Below are positions 25,784-35,485 of a stretch of DNA of 64,000 nucleotides, piece by piece. A program made the translations under genes and the position numbers. Positions within the stretch are counted from its first letter, which is position 1. Each line of letters begins with the position of its first letter. The stretch covers positions 1 through 64,000 of the forward strand of contig JAOAUZ010000001.1 of NCBI GenBank assembly GCA_025464625.1, given 5' to 3'. Source of the stretch: Rickettsiales bacterium (lineage in GTDB: Bacteria > Pseudomonadota > Alphaproteobacteria > Rickettsiales > SXRF01). The notes beneath the pieces were generated by a model that worked only from the letters and a program-made list of their open reading frames with translations, made no database searches and was not told the DNA's origin.

Positions 25784-27289
25784 ATGAAATTAAGAGAATT
25801 ATTGCAAGCTGTTCCCGAAGCTGTGCAATTGCCAGATTCGCTGAAAAATGCTGAGATTACGGGCATCACTGCCGATTCTTCCAAAGTGAAATCTGGGTTT
25901 GTATTTGTCGCGCTTAAAGGCGAAAAAACTGATGGCGCGAAATTCATTCCGCAAGCGGAACAAAATGGTGCTGCCGTGATTGTTAGTTGCCCTCACCCCG
26001 CGACATATATGTCGCGCCTCGTCCCAGAGGGAGAGGGGATTTTTTACGTTTATGTGCAAAATCCGCGTCTTGCGCTGGCGAAAATGGCAGCATGTTTTTA
26101 TGGAAAGCAACCAGAAAATATCGTGGCGGTTACGGGCACTGACGGCAAAACTTCTAGTGCTGATTTTTTCCGCCAGCTTATGTTTTTATCGGGTGAAAAA
26201 TCAGCTTCTATGGGAACTATCGGAGTTATTTCTGGTGATGGAAGAAATCTTTTCGAAGGAACTCTTACCACGCCAGATTCTGTTGCGTTGCACAAGATGT
26301 TGGCGGAGATTGCAGAAGGCGGAGTACGCTATCTGGCTATGGAGGCTTCTAGTCATGGGCTTTCGCAATATCGCTTGGATGGCGTGACGCTTAAAGCAGC
26401 AGCTTTTACCAATATCGCCCGCGACCATCTTGATTATCACAAAACGGAGGAGGCATATTTCATTGCTAAATCGCGCCTGTTCAGCGAGCTGTTGCCAGAT
26501 GGTGCGACTGCTGTTCTTAATCAGGATGATAAAAGATTTACTGAGCTGAAGGCGATATGTGAAAAACGAGGGCATAAAATTATTGGCTTTGGTAGAAACG
26601 GCACGGAATTTACCATAAATTCTATAACTCCAGATCAACATGGACAGAAAGTTTCCCTTACTTTGTTTGGTAAAAAATATGAGGTGGAAGTTCCGCTGGT
26701 TGGTGAATTTCAGGTGATGAATATTCTGGCTGCCCTTGGGCTTGCTGTTGGTTGTGGATCTGATTTGGAAAAAACGTTGGCGAATGTTGGAAAATTAAAA
26801 GGTGTTTCTGGGCGGTTGGAGCAGGTGGTGCGGACAAAAAATGGTGCAGCAGTGTTCATTGATTACGCGCACACGCCAATGGCACTCGCTAATATCTTAA
26901 GCACATTGCGCGCGCATACGCTTAATAAGCTGCATGTGGTGTTTGGTTGCGGTGGTGACAGGGACGCGGGAAAACGCCCGCAGATGGGCAAAATTGCTAG
27001 TGAACTTGCTGATCACGTTATTGTGACTGACGATAATCCGCGTAGTGAAAAACCTGAAATTATTCGCTCGGCGATTGTGGCTGCTATTCCTAAAGAAAAA
27101 AATTGCAAAGAGGTTGCAGATAGGGCGCAGGCGATTTATCTTGCCATAGAACAGTTGGGCGCGGGAGATATTCTCGTTATCGCTGGCAAAGGACATGAAA
27201 AAATGCAGATTATCGGTGATAAAAATATTCCGTTTGATGATGCAGAAGTGGCACGCAGTGCAGCGCGTGATTTAGGAATGGCAGCATGA
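25784..27289 (+). CDS. murE: UDP-MurNAc-tripeptide synthetase (meso-DAP adding) with in-frame insertion
   Basis: About 501 residues. It adds meso-diaminopimelate to UDP-MurNAc-L-Ala-D-Glu. The ATP site is TGTDGKTSSADFF, and DNPR (in DDNPRSEKPE) indicates meso-DAP rather than Lys. Near residues 70-85 a stretch CPHPATYMSRLVPEGEG is encoded by a Family B repeat and sits in the small N-terminal domain, where other MurE have a short loop. The frame is open from a GTG at 25751 inside ftsI; the ATG at 25784 is the likelier start, though neither has a strong Shine-Dalgarno. Confidence 0.95.
   Translation: MKLRELLQAVPEAVQLPDSLKNAEITGITADSSKVKSGFVFVALKGEKTDGAKFIPQAEQNGAAVIVSCPHPATYMSRLVPEGEGIFYVYVQNPRLALAKMAACFYGKQPENIVAVTGTDGKTSSADFFRQLMFLSGEKSASMGTIGVISGDGRNLFEGTLTTPDSVALHKMLAEIAEGGVRYLAMEASSHGLSQYRLDGVTLKAAAFTNIARDHLDYHKTEEAYFIAKSRLFSELLPDGATAVLNQDDKRFTELKAICEKRGHKIIGFGRNGTEFTINSITPDQHGQKVSLTLFGKKYEVEVPLVGEFQVMNILAALGLAVGCGSDLEKTLANVGKLKGVSGRLEQVVRTKNGAAVFIDYAHTPMALANILSTLRAHTLNKLHVVFGCGGDRDAGKRPQMGKIASELADHVIVTDDNPRSEKPEIIRSAIVAAIPKEKNCKEVADRAQAIYLAIEQLGAGDILVIAGKGHEKMQIIGDKNIPFDDAEVARSAARDLGMAA
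25990..26038. repeat. Family B repeat inside murE
   Basis: CCCTCACCCC, then the perfect 16-bp palindrome GCGACATATATGTCGC, then GTCCCAGAGGGAGAGGGG. Read in frame, it encodes PHPATYMSRLVPEGEG. Confidence 0.8.
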
Positions 27290-28647
27290 GCGCGCTATGG
27301 TCAGTTGCCGACCAGATAAAGGCAACAGGTGGAATAGCGAATGGCGAGTGGTGTGCGTGGCGAGTGGAAATTGACAGCCGTAAGGTGCAGGCTGGTGATT
27401 TATTTGTTGCCATAAAAGGTGAGCGGGTTGATGGACATGATTATGTGGCGCAGGCTTTTGCAAATGGCGCAATTGCAGCGGTTGTAAGCAGAAAACTGGA
27501 TTGTGGCGGAAACCAGTTGCTTGTTTCTGATACGCTGAAAGCCTTGGAAGATTTGGGAAAATATAACCGCGCGCGCAGCAAAGCAAAAGTTGTTGGCGTT
27601 ACAGGTAGTGTCGGCAAAACCAGCACCAAGGAAATGTTAAAGCTCGCTCTTTCTGTGCATGGAAAAACTTATGCTACTAGTGGCAATTATAACAACCATA
27701 TCGGTACACCGCTTAACCTTGCTAATCTGCCGCTGGACACGCAGTTTGCAGTGTTTGAAATGGGAATGAATCATGTGGGTGAAATTGCGCATTTAACGCA
27801 CATGGTGCGCCCGCATATCGCGCTGATTACTGGCGTTGAAGCGGTGCATCTGGAATTTTTCAAAGATGTAGAAGAAATTGCCAAAGCCAAAGCAGAAATT
27901 TTTGAGGGGCTGGAAAAAGACGGTATTGCCGTTATCAATGCTGACCAGCCGTATTTTACGAATTTGCCAGCGCGCAAAATAACTTTTGGTGTGAATGAAA
28001 AAGCTAATTCGCGCCTGATTTATTATGAGGCTACTGCTTCTGGCTGTAATGTTTCTGCAAATATTGGCGGAAAGAAATTTAATTATAAACTTGCGGCAAC
28101 GGGCAAGCACTGGGCAACAATTTCTCTATCGGTTCTGGCAGTTATAGATGCGCTTGGTCTTTCTGTACAAAAATCTGCTGCTGCGCTTTCCGAATTTGCG
28201 GAAGTCGATGGGCGCGGTCGGGTGATTAAAACCAGCATTAATGGTACGGATATTTTGTTTATCAATGATAGCTATAACGCAAGTCCAGCCAGCATGGCAG
28301 CAGCATTCGTAAAAACAAATGAAGTGTGGCAGGCGCACGGAAAAAAAGGACGAAAAATCGCATTGCTCGGGGATATGCTGGAGCTGGGAGAAACTTCCGC
28401 AGCATTACACGCAAAATTAGCAGCAAATTTGCAAGCAACAGGGTTTGACAAAGTCTATACGGTAGGTAATTTGATGAAGAATTTATATGATGCACTGCCT
28501 GTGAATCTGCGCGCTGGTCACACAGAAAATTCAGCCTTGTTGTTGCCGATGCTGGCTGGTGTTTTCAAGGCTGGTGACGTGTTACTTATCAAAGGTTCGC
28601 ATGGTAGCAAAATGTATGAGGTTGCAAATAGAATAATGTCATATTGA
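27286..28647 (+). CDS. murF: UDP-MurNAc-tripeptide:D-Ala-D-Ala ligase
   Basis: 453 residues. The ATP site is GVTGSVGKTSTKEM; the Mur ligase middle and C-terminal domains follow (FEMGMNHVGEI, NDSYNASPASM, LLGDMLELG). It completes the UDP-MurNAc-pentapeptide. The start overlaps murE as ATGA. The last codons (Met-Ser-Tyr) and the TGA stop lie inside a Family A palindromic element. Confidence 0.97.
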   Translation: MSALWSVADQIKATGGIANGEWCAWRVEIDSRKVQAGDLFVAIKGERVDGHDYVAQAFANGAIAAVVSRKLDCGGNQLLVSDTLKALEDLGKYNRARSKAKVVGVTGSVGKTSTKEMLKLALSVHGKTYATSGNYNNHIGTPLNLANLPLDTQFAVFEMGMNHVGEIAHLTHMVRPHIALITGVEAVHLEFFKDVEEIAKAKAEIFEGLEKDGIAVINADQPYFTNLPARKITFGVNEKANSRLIYYEATASGCNVSANIGGKKFNYKLAATGKHWATISLSVLAVIDALGLSVQKSAAALSEFAEVDGRGRVIKTSINGTDILFINDSYNASPASMAAAFVKTNEVWQAHGKKGRKIALLGDMLELGETSAALHAKLAANLQATGFDKVYTVGNLMKNLYDALPVNLRAGHTENSALLLPMLAGVFKAGDVLLIKGSHGSKMYEVANRIMSY

Positions 28648-28706
28648 GCGAAGCGAAATATCTCAATCAAGTGGCAAGGAGATTCTTCGCTACGCTCAGA
28701 ATGACA
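28637..28706. repeat. Family A palindromic element ending murF
   Basis: TGTCATATTGAGCGAAGCG to GCTCAGAATGACA. It supplies the murF stop codon (28645-28647) and fills the murF-mraY gap. Confidence 0.85.
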
Positions 28707-28725
28707 ATTGTAAGGAAGGAAAAAA

Positions 28726-29805
28726 ATGCTGTATAATTTGCTCGCGGAGCATAACACTTTATTCAATATTCTGCGCTACATCACTTTTCGCAGTGGTGGA
28801 GCGGTGTTTACTGCTTTGTTTCTCACGCTTTATATTGGTCCAAAAGTTATACGCTGGCTGAAATCCAAACAGGCTGAGGGGCAGCCGATTCGCCTTGATG
28901 GCCCTGAGAGCCATCTCGTTACCAAAAAAGGCACACCGACTATGGGTGGGCTGATGATTCTTATTTCGGTTACTATCTCAACCTTGTTGTGGTCGGATCT
29001 GAAAAATCCCTATATGTGGATTGTGCTATTTGTGACGCTGAGTTTTGGGATGATTGGGTTTTTTGATGACTATCTGAAACTCACCAAACGCAACAGCAAA
29101 GGGCTTTCTTCGCGCAAAAAAATGTTAGGGCAGGCGGTGTTTTCACTTGTTGCTGTGTTGCTGATACAAATGGTTGCAGCACCGACTCTTGCTAGCCATA
29201 TCTCTGTTCCGTTTTTCAAAAATGTTCTGATTGATGCGGGGATATTTTATATTCCTTTTGTGATGATTGTGCTGATTGGCGCATCGAATGCGGTGAATCT
29301 CACTGATGGTCTTGATGGTCTTGCTATCGTTCCGATTATGATTGTGGCGGGTTGTTTTGCACTGATTTCATACCTGATTGGGCGCACTGATTTTTCCAGC
29401 TATCTGCAACTTAATTTTGTGGCGGGTGCGGGTGAACTTGCGGTGTTCTGTGCTGCTCTTGTGGGCGCGAGTCTTGGCTTTTTATGGTTTAACGCGCAAC
29501 CTGCGGAAGTTTTTATGGGCGATACGGGCAGCCTTTCGCTTGGTGGCGCGCTTGGTGCAATCAGCGTGATTACCAAACATGAATTTGTGCTGGCGATTAT
29601 TGGTGGTTTATTTGTGGCAGAAGCACTATCGGTGATTATCCAAGTTGTATCGTTCAAAACTCGTGGTAAACGCGTGTTCAAAATGGCACCAATTCACCAT
29701 CATTTCGAAAAATCTGGCTGGTCGGAATCTAAGGTGGTGATTCGTTTTTGGATTATTGCCTGTGTGTTCGCGCTGTTGGGATTGGCAACGCTGAAGATAA
29801 GATAG
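28726..29805 (+). CDS. mraY: Phospho-MurNAc-pentapeptide transferase
   Basis: 359 residues, polytopic (about ten helices). It makes lipid I from UDP-MurNAc-pentapeptide and undecaprenyl phosphate. The signatures [30 protein letters not shown] and [12 protein letters not shown], and APIHHHFE near the C-terminus, are intact. The start has AAGGAAGG upstream. Confidence 0.98.
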   Translation: MLYNLLAEHNTLFNILRYITFRSGGAVFTALFLTLYIGPKVIRWLKSKQAEGQPIRLDGPESHLVTKKGTPTMGGLMILISVTISTLLWSDLKNPYMWIVLFVTLSFGMIGFFDDYLKLTKRNSKGLSSRKKMLGQAVFSLVAVLLIQMVAAPTLASHISVPFFKNVLIDAGIFYIPFVMIVLIGASNAVNLTDGLDGLAIVPIMIVAGCFALISYLIGRTDFSSYLQLNFVAGAGELAVFCAALVGASLGFLWFNAQPAEVFMGDTGSLSLGGALGAISVITKHEFVLAIIGGLFVAEALSVIIQVVSFKTRGKRVFKMAPIHHHFEKSGWSESKVVIRFWIIACVFALLGLATLKIR

Positions 29806-29806
29806 G

Positions 29807-29836
29807 CAAGAGGCATTAGGCATTAGGGATTAGGGG
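29807..29836 (+). repeat. ATTAGGCATTAGGGATTAGGGG repeat
   Basis: Short tandem AGGCATT/AGGGATT units between mraY and murD, ending in GGGG two bases ahead of the murD ATG, so it serves as the ribosome binding region. A related copy lies at 37031-37051 before ddl. Confidence 0.6.
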
Positions 29837-31201
29837 ATGATTACGGTAACGGAATATAAAAATAAAAAAGTTGGTGTGTTTGGTTTGGGCAAGGCGGGGG
29901 AGGCTGCTGTTGCTGCACTTGTTGCTGGCGGGGCGGAGGTTTTTTCGTGGGATGATAATCAGGATTCAGGATTCGGGCTTCGGGATTCAGGAATTAGAAA
30001 AGATTATAAAAACTGGGATTGGGCGCAGTTAAAAGCTTTGGTTTTAAGCCCCGGCGTGCCACTTACTCACCCGAAACCACATGCGGTGGTGGAGCTTGCA
30101 CATAGATACAATGTGCCGATTATTGGGGAGGTGGAATTATTATTCCGCACTTGCCCTGAGGCAACCTATATCGGCATCACAGGCACAAATGGAAAATCCA
30201 CCACTACCACTTTAATCGGGCATATTTTGAAAGAATCTGGCGTGCGCTGCGAAGTTGGTGGTAATCTGGGAACACCAGCTCTTGCGCTTGAACCGCTGGG
30301 CAGTGACGGGGTGTATGTTATTGAGATGTCATCCTATCAACTGGACTTGCTAAAAACTGTGCGTTTTAATGTGGCGGTGCTGCTGAATATTACGCCTGAC
30401 CATCTCGATAGGCATGGTGACATGGCGGGATATGTTGCAGCGAAGAAGCATATTTTTGATCGGCAGACGGCTGGTGATGTGGCGGTGGTAGAATCAGAGG
30501 TCAGAGGTCAGTGGTCAGAGGTCAGTGAAGCAAAGCTGGTGAATATTTCGGCAGATAAGGAACTTGTAGATGGTGTCTTTGTAAAAGATGGTATTTTACA
30601 TGATGGTGATGCACAATTTGATATTTCTGCAATTCCATCATTAATAGGCAAGCATAACTGGCAGAATGCAGCGGCGGCTTATGCTGCTTGTCGCGCGGTT
30701 GGTGTTCACCCAGAAAAAATTTATGCAGCTATGCAGAATTTTGCAGGGCTGCGTCACCGCTTGCAATTGGTCGCTACAATTAATGGCGTACGCTTTATCA
30801 ATGACAGCAAGGCAACTAATGCTGATGCCACGCAGAACGCGCTTGCGCCATACAAAAATATTTATTGGATAGCAGGTGGTAAACCAAAGGCTGGTGGCAT
30901 AGCTAGTTTAGAACCATATTTTTCGCATATTGCCCATGCGTTTTTAATTGGTGAAGCAGAAGCCGATTTTGCCAAAACTTTAGAAGGAAAAGTGGCATAT
31001 ACGCGCTGCGGAACGCTTGATGTGGCTGTTACCAAAGCGGCAGAGATGGCATTATGCCCTCACCCTAACCCTCTCCCAAAGGGAGAGGGAGTTGACGGCG
31101 GAGTGGTTTTGCTCTCGCCAGCTTGTGCATCATTTGATCAATTTAAGAGCTTTGAACATCGTGGTGATGTATTTTGTGAATTGGTAGAAAAAATTGTATG
31201 A
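29837..31201 (+). CDS. murD: UDP-MurNAc-L-Ala:D-Glu ligase with three in-frame insertions
   Basis: 454 residues. N-terminal Rossmann region GVFGLGKAGEAAVAAL, ATP site GITGTNGKSTTTTLIGHIL, then the middle domain (NITPDHLDRHG) and C-terminal domain (INDSKATNADAT, AGGKPKAGG). Three segments look foreign: DSGFGLRDSGI (about residues 42-53), SEVRGQWSEVSEA (about 220-232) and PHPNPLPKGEGVDGG (about 408-422). Each is encoded by repetitive DNA of a different type and keeps the frame. The catalytic motifs are not touched. Confidence 0.95.
   Translation: MITVTEYKNKKVGVFGLGKAGEAAVAALVAGGAEVFSWDDNQDSGFGLRDSGIRKDYKNWDWAQLKALVLSPGVPLTHPKPHAVVELAHRYNVPIIGEVELLFRTCPEATYIGITGTNGKSTTTTLIGHILKESGVRCEVGGNLGTPALALEPLGSDGVYVIEMSSYQLDLLKTVRFNVAVLLNITPDHLDRHGDMAGYVAAKKHIFDRQTAGDVAVVESEVRGQWSEVSEAKLVNISADKELVDGVFVKDGILHDGDAQFDISAIPSLIGKHNWQNAAAAYAACRAVGVHPEKIYAAMQNFAGLRHRLQLVATINGVRFINDSKATNADATQNALAPYKNIYWIAGGKPKAGGIASLEPYFSHIAHAFLIGEAEADFAKTLEGKVAYTRCGTLDVAVTKAAEMALCPHPNPLPKGEGVDGGVVLLSPACASFDQFKSFEHRGDVFCELVEKIV
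29961..29997 (+). repeat. ATTCAGGATTCGGG repeat inside murD
   Basis: Tandem ATTCAGG/ATTCGGG units, read in frame as about 11 residues directly after the first Rossmann strands. Confidence 0.6.
30495..30527 (+). repeat. AGAGGTCAG tandem repeat inside murD
   Basis: CAGAGGTCAGAGGTCAGTGG then AGAGGTCAGTG: four close copies of a 7-9 nt unit, read in frame in the middle domain of MurD. Confidence 0.65.
31057..31089. repeat. Family B repeat inside murD
   Basis: CCCTCACCCTAACCCTCTCC followed by CAAAGGGAGAGGG, read in frame as PHPNPLPKGEG near the MurD C-terminus. Confidence 0.85.
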
Positions 31202-31237
31202 AGAATTTTAAGAATATAATTTTTCTTATATTAAAAT

Positions 31238-31323
31238 TGTCATCCCCGCGTAGGCGGGGATCTAGGGTTGCAACCTCAGTCACTGGTTGTTGCTCTAGAT
31301 CCCGCATCAAGTGCGGGATGACA
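31238..31323. repeat. Family A palindromic element upstream of ftsW
   Basis: TGTCATCCCCGCGTAGGCGG to CAAGTGCGGGATGACA, between murD and ftsW. Confidence 0.85.
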
Positions 31324-31336
31324 GAAAGATTATATT

Positions 31337-32449
31337 ATGCGTCTTGACCGTACCAATACCAGCATTATCGGGCGGTGGTGGTGGACGATTGATAAGGTAA
31401 ATTTGTTTGCTCTGTTGTTGATTATTGCTGTTGGCTCAGTGCTAGTGGCAGCGGGCAGCCCGCCTGTAGCAAAGCGGCTTGATTTGCCAGCGTTTTATTT
31501 TGTGCATCGTCATCATATTTTTCTTTTTCTTGGTACTGTGGTGATGATTATTGTTTCGATGTTCCCGCCAGTGATGATTCGTCGCCTCGCTGTGCTTGGC
31601 TTGGCGGGAAGTATTTTCCTGATGATGCTCGTGCCTATTATTGGCGATCACACAAAAGGCGCAAGCCGTTGGATAAGTCTTATGGGAGTTTCGGTGCAGC
31701 CATCGGAATTTATGAAGCCGTTTTTTGCGGTGGTGATGGCGTGGATTTGCTCGGAAAGCCAGAGACGTGTTGATTTCCCCGGCTATCGGGTTGCAATTGG
31801 GCTTTATGCGTTGGTGGTGGTTTTGCTGTTGATTCAGCCAGATTTAGGTATGACTATAACGGTGACAGTTATGTGGGCGTTCCAGCTTTTCCTTGCGGGG
31901 CTTCCGATGTTATGGGTGATTGTTCTCGGTGTGCTGGCAATGATTGGTGCAGTTGGTGCATATCATTTATTTCCGCATGTGGCGAAGCGTATCAACAGCT
32001 TTCTTGACCCTGCTGCGGGTGATAATTACCAGATTGCAAAATCGCTGGAGGCTTGCCGTAATGGTGGAGTTTTCGGGCGTGGACCAGGGGAAGGCGAGGT
32101 GAAGCAGTTTTTGCCTGATTCGCATACGGATTTTATTTTTGCAGTAGCGTGTGAAGAATTCGGAGTTCTGGTTTGCCTAATTATTCTCTGTTTATTTGCC
32201 TTTGTGGTGCTGCGCGGGATTCGCCGTGTGTGGGGCGAAAGTGATTTATTTATCGTGCTGGCGGTGGTGGGGATCGTTACGCAATTCGGGATGCAGGCGG
32301 TGATTAATATGGGGGTGGCGGTGAATCTGTTTCCTGCTAAAGGAATGACATTGCCGTTTCTTAGTTATGGTGGTTCATCAGTGGTTGCTATTGCGCTGGG
32401 AATGGGGATGATGCTGGCACTGACTAGAAAGAAATTTGGAAAAAAATAA
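31337..32449 (+). CDS. ftsW: Lipid II polymerase FtsW
   Basis: 370 residues, SEDS family, about ten membrane helices. A septal glycosyltransferase that works with FtsI. Family landmarks are GASRWISLMGVSVQPSEFMK, LLIQPDLGMTITV, YQIAKSLEA, LPDSHTDFIFAVACEEFG and the C-terminal LPFLSYGGSS. The start is 14 bp after a palindromic element, in the usual position between murD and murG. Confidence 0.97.
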   Translation: MRLDRTNTSIIGRWWWTIDKVNLFALLLIIAVGSVLVAAGSPPVAKRLDLPAFYFVHRHHIFLFLGTVVMIIVSMFPPVMIRRLAVLGLAGSIFLMMLVPIIGDHTKGASRWISLMGVSVQPSEFMKPFFAVVMAWICSESQRRVDFPGYRVAIGLYALVVVLLLIQPDLGMTITVTVMWAFQLFLAGLPMLWVIVLGVLAMIGAVGAYHLFPHVAKRINSFLDPAAGDNYQIAKSLEACRNGGVFGRGPGEGEVKQFLPDSHTDFIFAVACEEFGVLVCLIILCLFAFVVLRGIRRVWGESDLFIVLAVVGIVTQFGMQAVINMGVAVNLFPAKGMTLPFLSYGGSSVVAIALGMGMMLALTRKKFGKK

Positions 32450-32483
32450 ATCCTGTGTCATCCTGTGGGCGACGCAAAATGTT

Positions 32484-32557
32484 TGTCATGACTTAAGCGT
32501 AGCGAAGTATCTTAAATAAACCACAAAGAGATTCTTCGGCTGTGCCTCAGAATGACA
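32484..32557. repeat. Family A palindromic element
   Basis: TGTCATGACTTAAGCGTAGC to TGCCTCAGAATGACA. A second half-site TGTCATCCTG lies just upstream at about 32457. Confidence 0.8.
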
Positions 32558-32567
32558 TGGAGAGTTT

Positions 32568-32804
32568 ATGGAATTACTGGCAGATATTATTGGGAATATA
32601 GGTGTTGTGTGCTTTCTGCTTGCCTATTTTCTACTACAAAAAGGAAAAATTTTGCATACGCAATTAAGTTATTTGCTACTTAATTTAGCTGGCGCATTGC
32701 TACTTATTTTTTCATTACTTATTAATTGGAATCTATCGGCATTTTTGCTTGAAGTAGCGTGGGCTTTGATTAGTATCTATGGCATAATTAAACTTTATAG
32801 ATAA
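32568..32804 (+). CDS. CBU_0592-like small membrane protein
   Basis: 78 residues with three hydrophobic segments (about 6-22, 32-52 and 56-75) and the GNIGVVCFLLAYFLLQKGKI start characteristic of the CBU_0592-like family of small integral membrane proteins. The function is unknown. It has GAGAGTTT upstream of its ATG and lies between ftsW and murG, where it is not usually found. Confidence 0.75.
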   Translation: MELLADIIGNIGVVCFLLAYFLLQKGKILHTQLSYLLLNLAGALLLIFSLLINWNLSAFLLEVAWALISIYGIIKLYR

Positions 32805-32805
32805 C

Positions 32806-32831
32806 TCTACTTTGGCTTCAAATCTGCTTGC
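32806..32831 (+). repeat. ACTTTGGCTTCAAATCTGC repeat before murG
   Basis: Copy of the inner segment of the inverted-repeat elements at 19390 and 55631. It overlaps an in-frame TTG codon upstream of murG, which makes that TTG an unlikely start. Confidence 0.6.
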
Positions 32832-32838
32832 TAAAATT

Positions 32839-33936
32839 ATGACAAAAAATGATACAAAAAAACTTATAGTTCTTGCCACTGGCGGGACTGGCGGACATGT
32901 GTTCCCTGCGGAGGCTTTGGCAGAAGTGTTGCTGGCGCGCGGGCAGCGTGTTGTGCTGGTTACTGACAAGCGTTTTGCCAATTTCAAAACTGGCGCGCTT
33001 TCACGGGTGGAAACCCGCACTATCCGCACAGGGACAGTTGCAGGTTCGCCGATAAAGAAAATATTAGGTGTGCTGGGTTTGGTTGTTGGCATGGCGCAGG
33101 CTTGGTTGCTGCTCAAAAAACTGAAACCTGATGTGGTGGTTGGTTTTGGTGGTTATCCATCATTTCCAACCTTATTTGCAGCAACAAAACTTTCGATTCC
33201 TACCATAATCCATGAACAGAATTCAGTGTTGGGGCGGGCTAATAGATTGCTCGCTGGGCGCGTGCAACATATTGCCACTTCTTTTCCGAACACGCTGATG
33301 ATGGAAGATAAAGACAAAGGAAAAATAGTGGTGATTGGCAACCCTGTGCGCGCAAGCATAAAATCTCTGCGGAACCTGCTATATTCAACGATTACGCAAG
33401 ATGGCAAAGTGAATATTCTGGTTACTGGCGGAAGCCAAGGAGCAACTATTTTTAGCAAAATTGTGCCTGCAGCTATTGCTGCGCTACCTGCTAGTTTGCG
33501 CAGCCGTATCCGTGTGGATCAGCAGTGTCGTGAGGTTGATGTTGAGGCAACGCGTGCAGCTTACGGTGAGCTTAATATCAACGCTGATATTGCTTCCTTC
33601 TTTGCCGATTTGCCCGCACGCTTGGCTGGCGCGCATCTGGTTATTGCCCGTTCTGGTGCATCCACAATTTTTGAACTGGCGGTGGCGGGCAGACCTGCGA
33701 TTTTAGTGCCACTTCCAACCTCTATGGACAATCATCAATATTATAATGCCAATGCTTTTGAAGAAGTCGGCGGTGGCTGGCTGATGAACCAAGATGGCTT
33801 TACCGCAGAATCACTTGCTGCCCGCCTAGAAGCCTTTATCACTGCGCCTGAAACACTCGCTATCGCCGCCGAAAATGCTAAAAAACTTGATTCAGGAAAC
33901 GCTGCCGAGAGTTTGGCTGATATTATTTTGGAATAA
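32839..33936 (+). CDS. murG: UDP-GlcNAc:lipid I N-acetylglucosaminyltransferase
   Basis: About 365 residues. It makes lipid II at the inner face of the membrane. The glycine-rich loop TGGTGGHVFPAEALAE, HEQNSVLGRANR, TGGSQGA and the C-terminal RSGASTIFELAVAGRPAILV are all present. The frame is open from TTG 32812, but that segment is repeat DNA, so I use the ATG at 32839. Confidence 0.96.
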   Translation: MTKNDTKKLIVLATGGTGGHVFPAEALAEVLLARGQRVVLVTDKRFANFKTGALSRVETRTIRTGTVAGSPIKKILGVLGLVVGMAQAWLLLKKLKPDVVVGFGGYPSFPTLFAATKLSIPTIIHEQNSVLGRANRLLAGRVQHIATSFPNTLMMEDKDKGKIVVIGNPVRASIKSLRNLLYSTITQDGKVNILVTGGSQGATIFSKIVPAAIAALPASLRSRIRVDQQCREVDVEATRAAYGELNINADIASFFADLPARLAGAHLVIARSGASTIFELAVAGRPAILVPLPTSMDNHQYYNANAFEEVGGGWLMNQDGFTAESLAARLEAFITAPETLAIAAENAKKLDSGNAAESLADIILE

Positions 33937-33941
33937 GCCCT

Positions 33942-34029
33942 TGTCATTGCGAGAAGGCGTAGCCTTCGTGGCAATCCAGATAAATTACGTTTGTAAAGAC
34001 TGGATTGCTTCGTTACACTCGCAATGACA
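33942..34029. repeat. Family A palindromic element between murG and murC
   Basis: TGTCATTGCGAGAAGGCG to TTACACTCGCAATGACA. Confidence 0.85.
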
Positions 34030-34051
34030 AATATATCTTTATAGAGAATAA

Positions 34052-35485
34052 ATGACCATGAAATCGCTACCTATTTCCCATAAAATGCCACTTTCTGTTG
34101 GTGTTATTCATTTCGTCGGTATCGGTGGTATCGGTATGAGCGGAATTGCTGAGGTTTTGCATAATCTTGGCTATAAAGTTCAAGGTTCAGATTCGGCTGC
34201 CAGCTATAACACTGACAGGCTAATTGGCTATGGTATCCCTGTGTTTATCGGGCATTCATCGGAGCATGTTCTGGGTGCTTCTGTGGTGGTGGTTTCTTCG
34301 GCGATTAAGGCGGATAATCCTGAATTGGTGGCTGCGCGCGCTGCCCGCCTGCCTGTGGTAAAACGGGCAGAGATGCTTGCCGAACTCATGCGCCTCAAAA
34401 TTGCTATTGCCGTGGCAGGTACACACGGAAAAACCACAACTACAGCACTAACCGCAGCGATTTTGGAAGCAGCGGAAATGCAGCCAACTGTTATTAATGG
34501 TGGCATCATCAACGCGCGCGGGACAAATGCTTATTTGGGCGCAGGTGAATGGATGGTGGTGGAAGCTGATGAATCGGACGGCAGCTTTACCAAACTTCCA
34601 GCAACCATTGCTATTGTCACCAATATTGACCCTGAACATCTCGATCATTACGGCTCGTTCGATGCTGCCAAAGCTGCTTATCAATCATTCCTCACCAACC
34701 TGCCGTTTTACGGTTTTGCGGTGCTTTGTACCGACCATCCAGAAGTGCAGGCTCTTGCTTCCCGCGTGCATGACAGGCGTTTCATAACTTACGGAACAAA
34801 TCCGCAGGCAGACATTCGTGCAAGCAATATTCGCTCAACCGCTGATGGTGAAATATTTGATATAGAAATTGCAGCACGGGCAGGGGAAAAAGCACGAGTG
34901 ATAAAGAATTTACTACTTTCTATGCACGGCTTGCATAATGTGCGTAATTCTCTGGCTGCAATCGCCATTGCACAGGAATTGAAACTTAAAGATGAAACGC
35001 TCATTAAAGCACTGGGAAATTTTGAAGGAGTAAAACGCCGTTTCACCAAAACTGGTGTGGCGAACGGCATCACGGTGATTGATGATTACGGGCATCACCC
35101 TGTGGAAATTGCTGCAACGCTTAAAGCTGCGCGTGACGCGCAATCTCATTCTGGTGGGAAAGTTATTGCCGTGGTGCAGCCACATCGCTACACCCGCGTG
35201 CATGATTTGTTCGCCGATTTCTGTACCTGTTTTAATGATGCTAATACGGTGATTGTTGCTGATATTTATTCGGCAGGTGAAGAACCAATAGAAGGAATTT
35301 CCGCCGATAGTTTGGCAGAAGGTTTGCGCAGCGCTGGGCATCGCCATGTTCTGCGCTTGCCATCGCATGAAGAGCTTGCAAAGATAGTGGCGAGTGTGGC
35401 GCAGTCGGGCGATATGGTGGTGTGTCTTGGGGCTGGCTCAATCAGCAAGTGGGCTTATGCACTTCCTAAAGAGCTTAAGGCATGA
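34052..35485 (+). CDS. murC: UDP-MurNAc:L-Ala ligase
   Basis: 477 residues. N-terminal [23 protein letters not shown] site [27 protein letters not shown], then [14 protein letters not shown] in the C-terminal domain. It starts the peptide branch on UDP-MurNAc. There are two close ATG codons (34052 and 34058); the first has AGAGAATAA upstream. The stop overlaps the murB ATG. Confidence 0.97.
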   Translation: MTMKSLPISHKMPLSVGVIHFVGIGGIGMSGIAEVLHNLGYKVQGSDSAASYNTDRLIGYGIPVFIGHSSEHVLGASVVVVSSAIKADNPELVAARAARLPVVKRAEMLAELMRLKIAIAVAGTHGKTTTTALTAAILEAAEMQPTVINGGIINARGTNAYLGAGEWMVVEADESDGSFTKLPATIAIVTNIDPEHLDHYGSFDAAKAAYQSFLTNLPFYGFAVLCTDHPEVQALASRVHDRRFITYGTNPQADIRASNIRSTADGEIFDIEIAARAGEKARVIKNLLLSMHGLHNVRNSLAAIAIAQELKLKDETLIKALGNFEGVKRRFTKTGVANGITVIDDYGHHPVEIAATLKAARDAQSHSGGKVIAVVQPHRYTRVHDLFADFCTCFNDANTVIVADIYSAGEEPIEGISADSLAEGLRSAGHRHVLRLPSHEELAKIVASVAQSGDMVVCLGAGSISKWAYALPKELKA

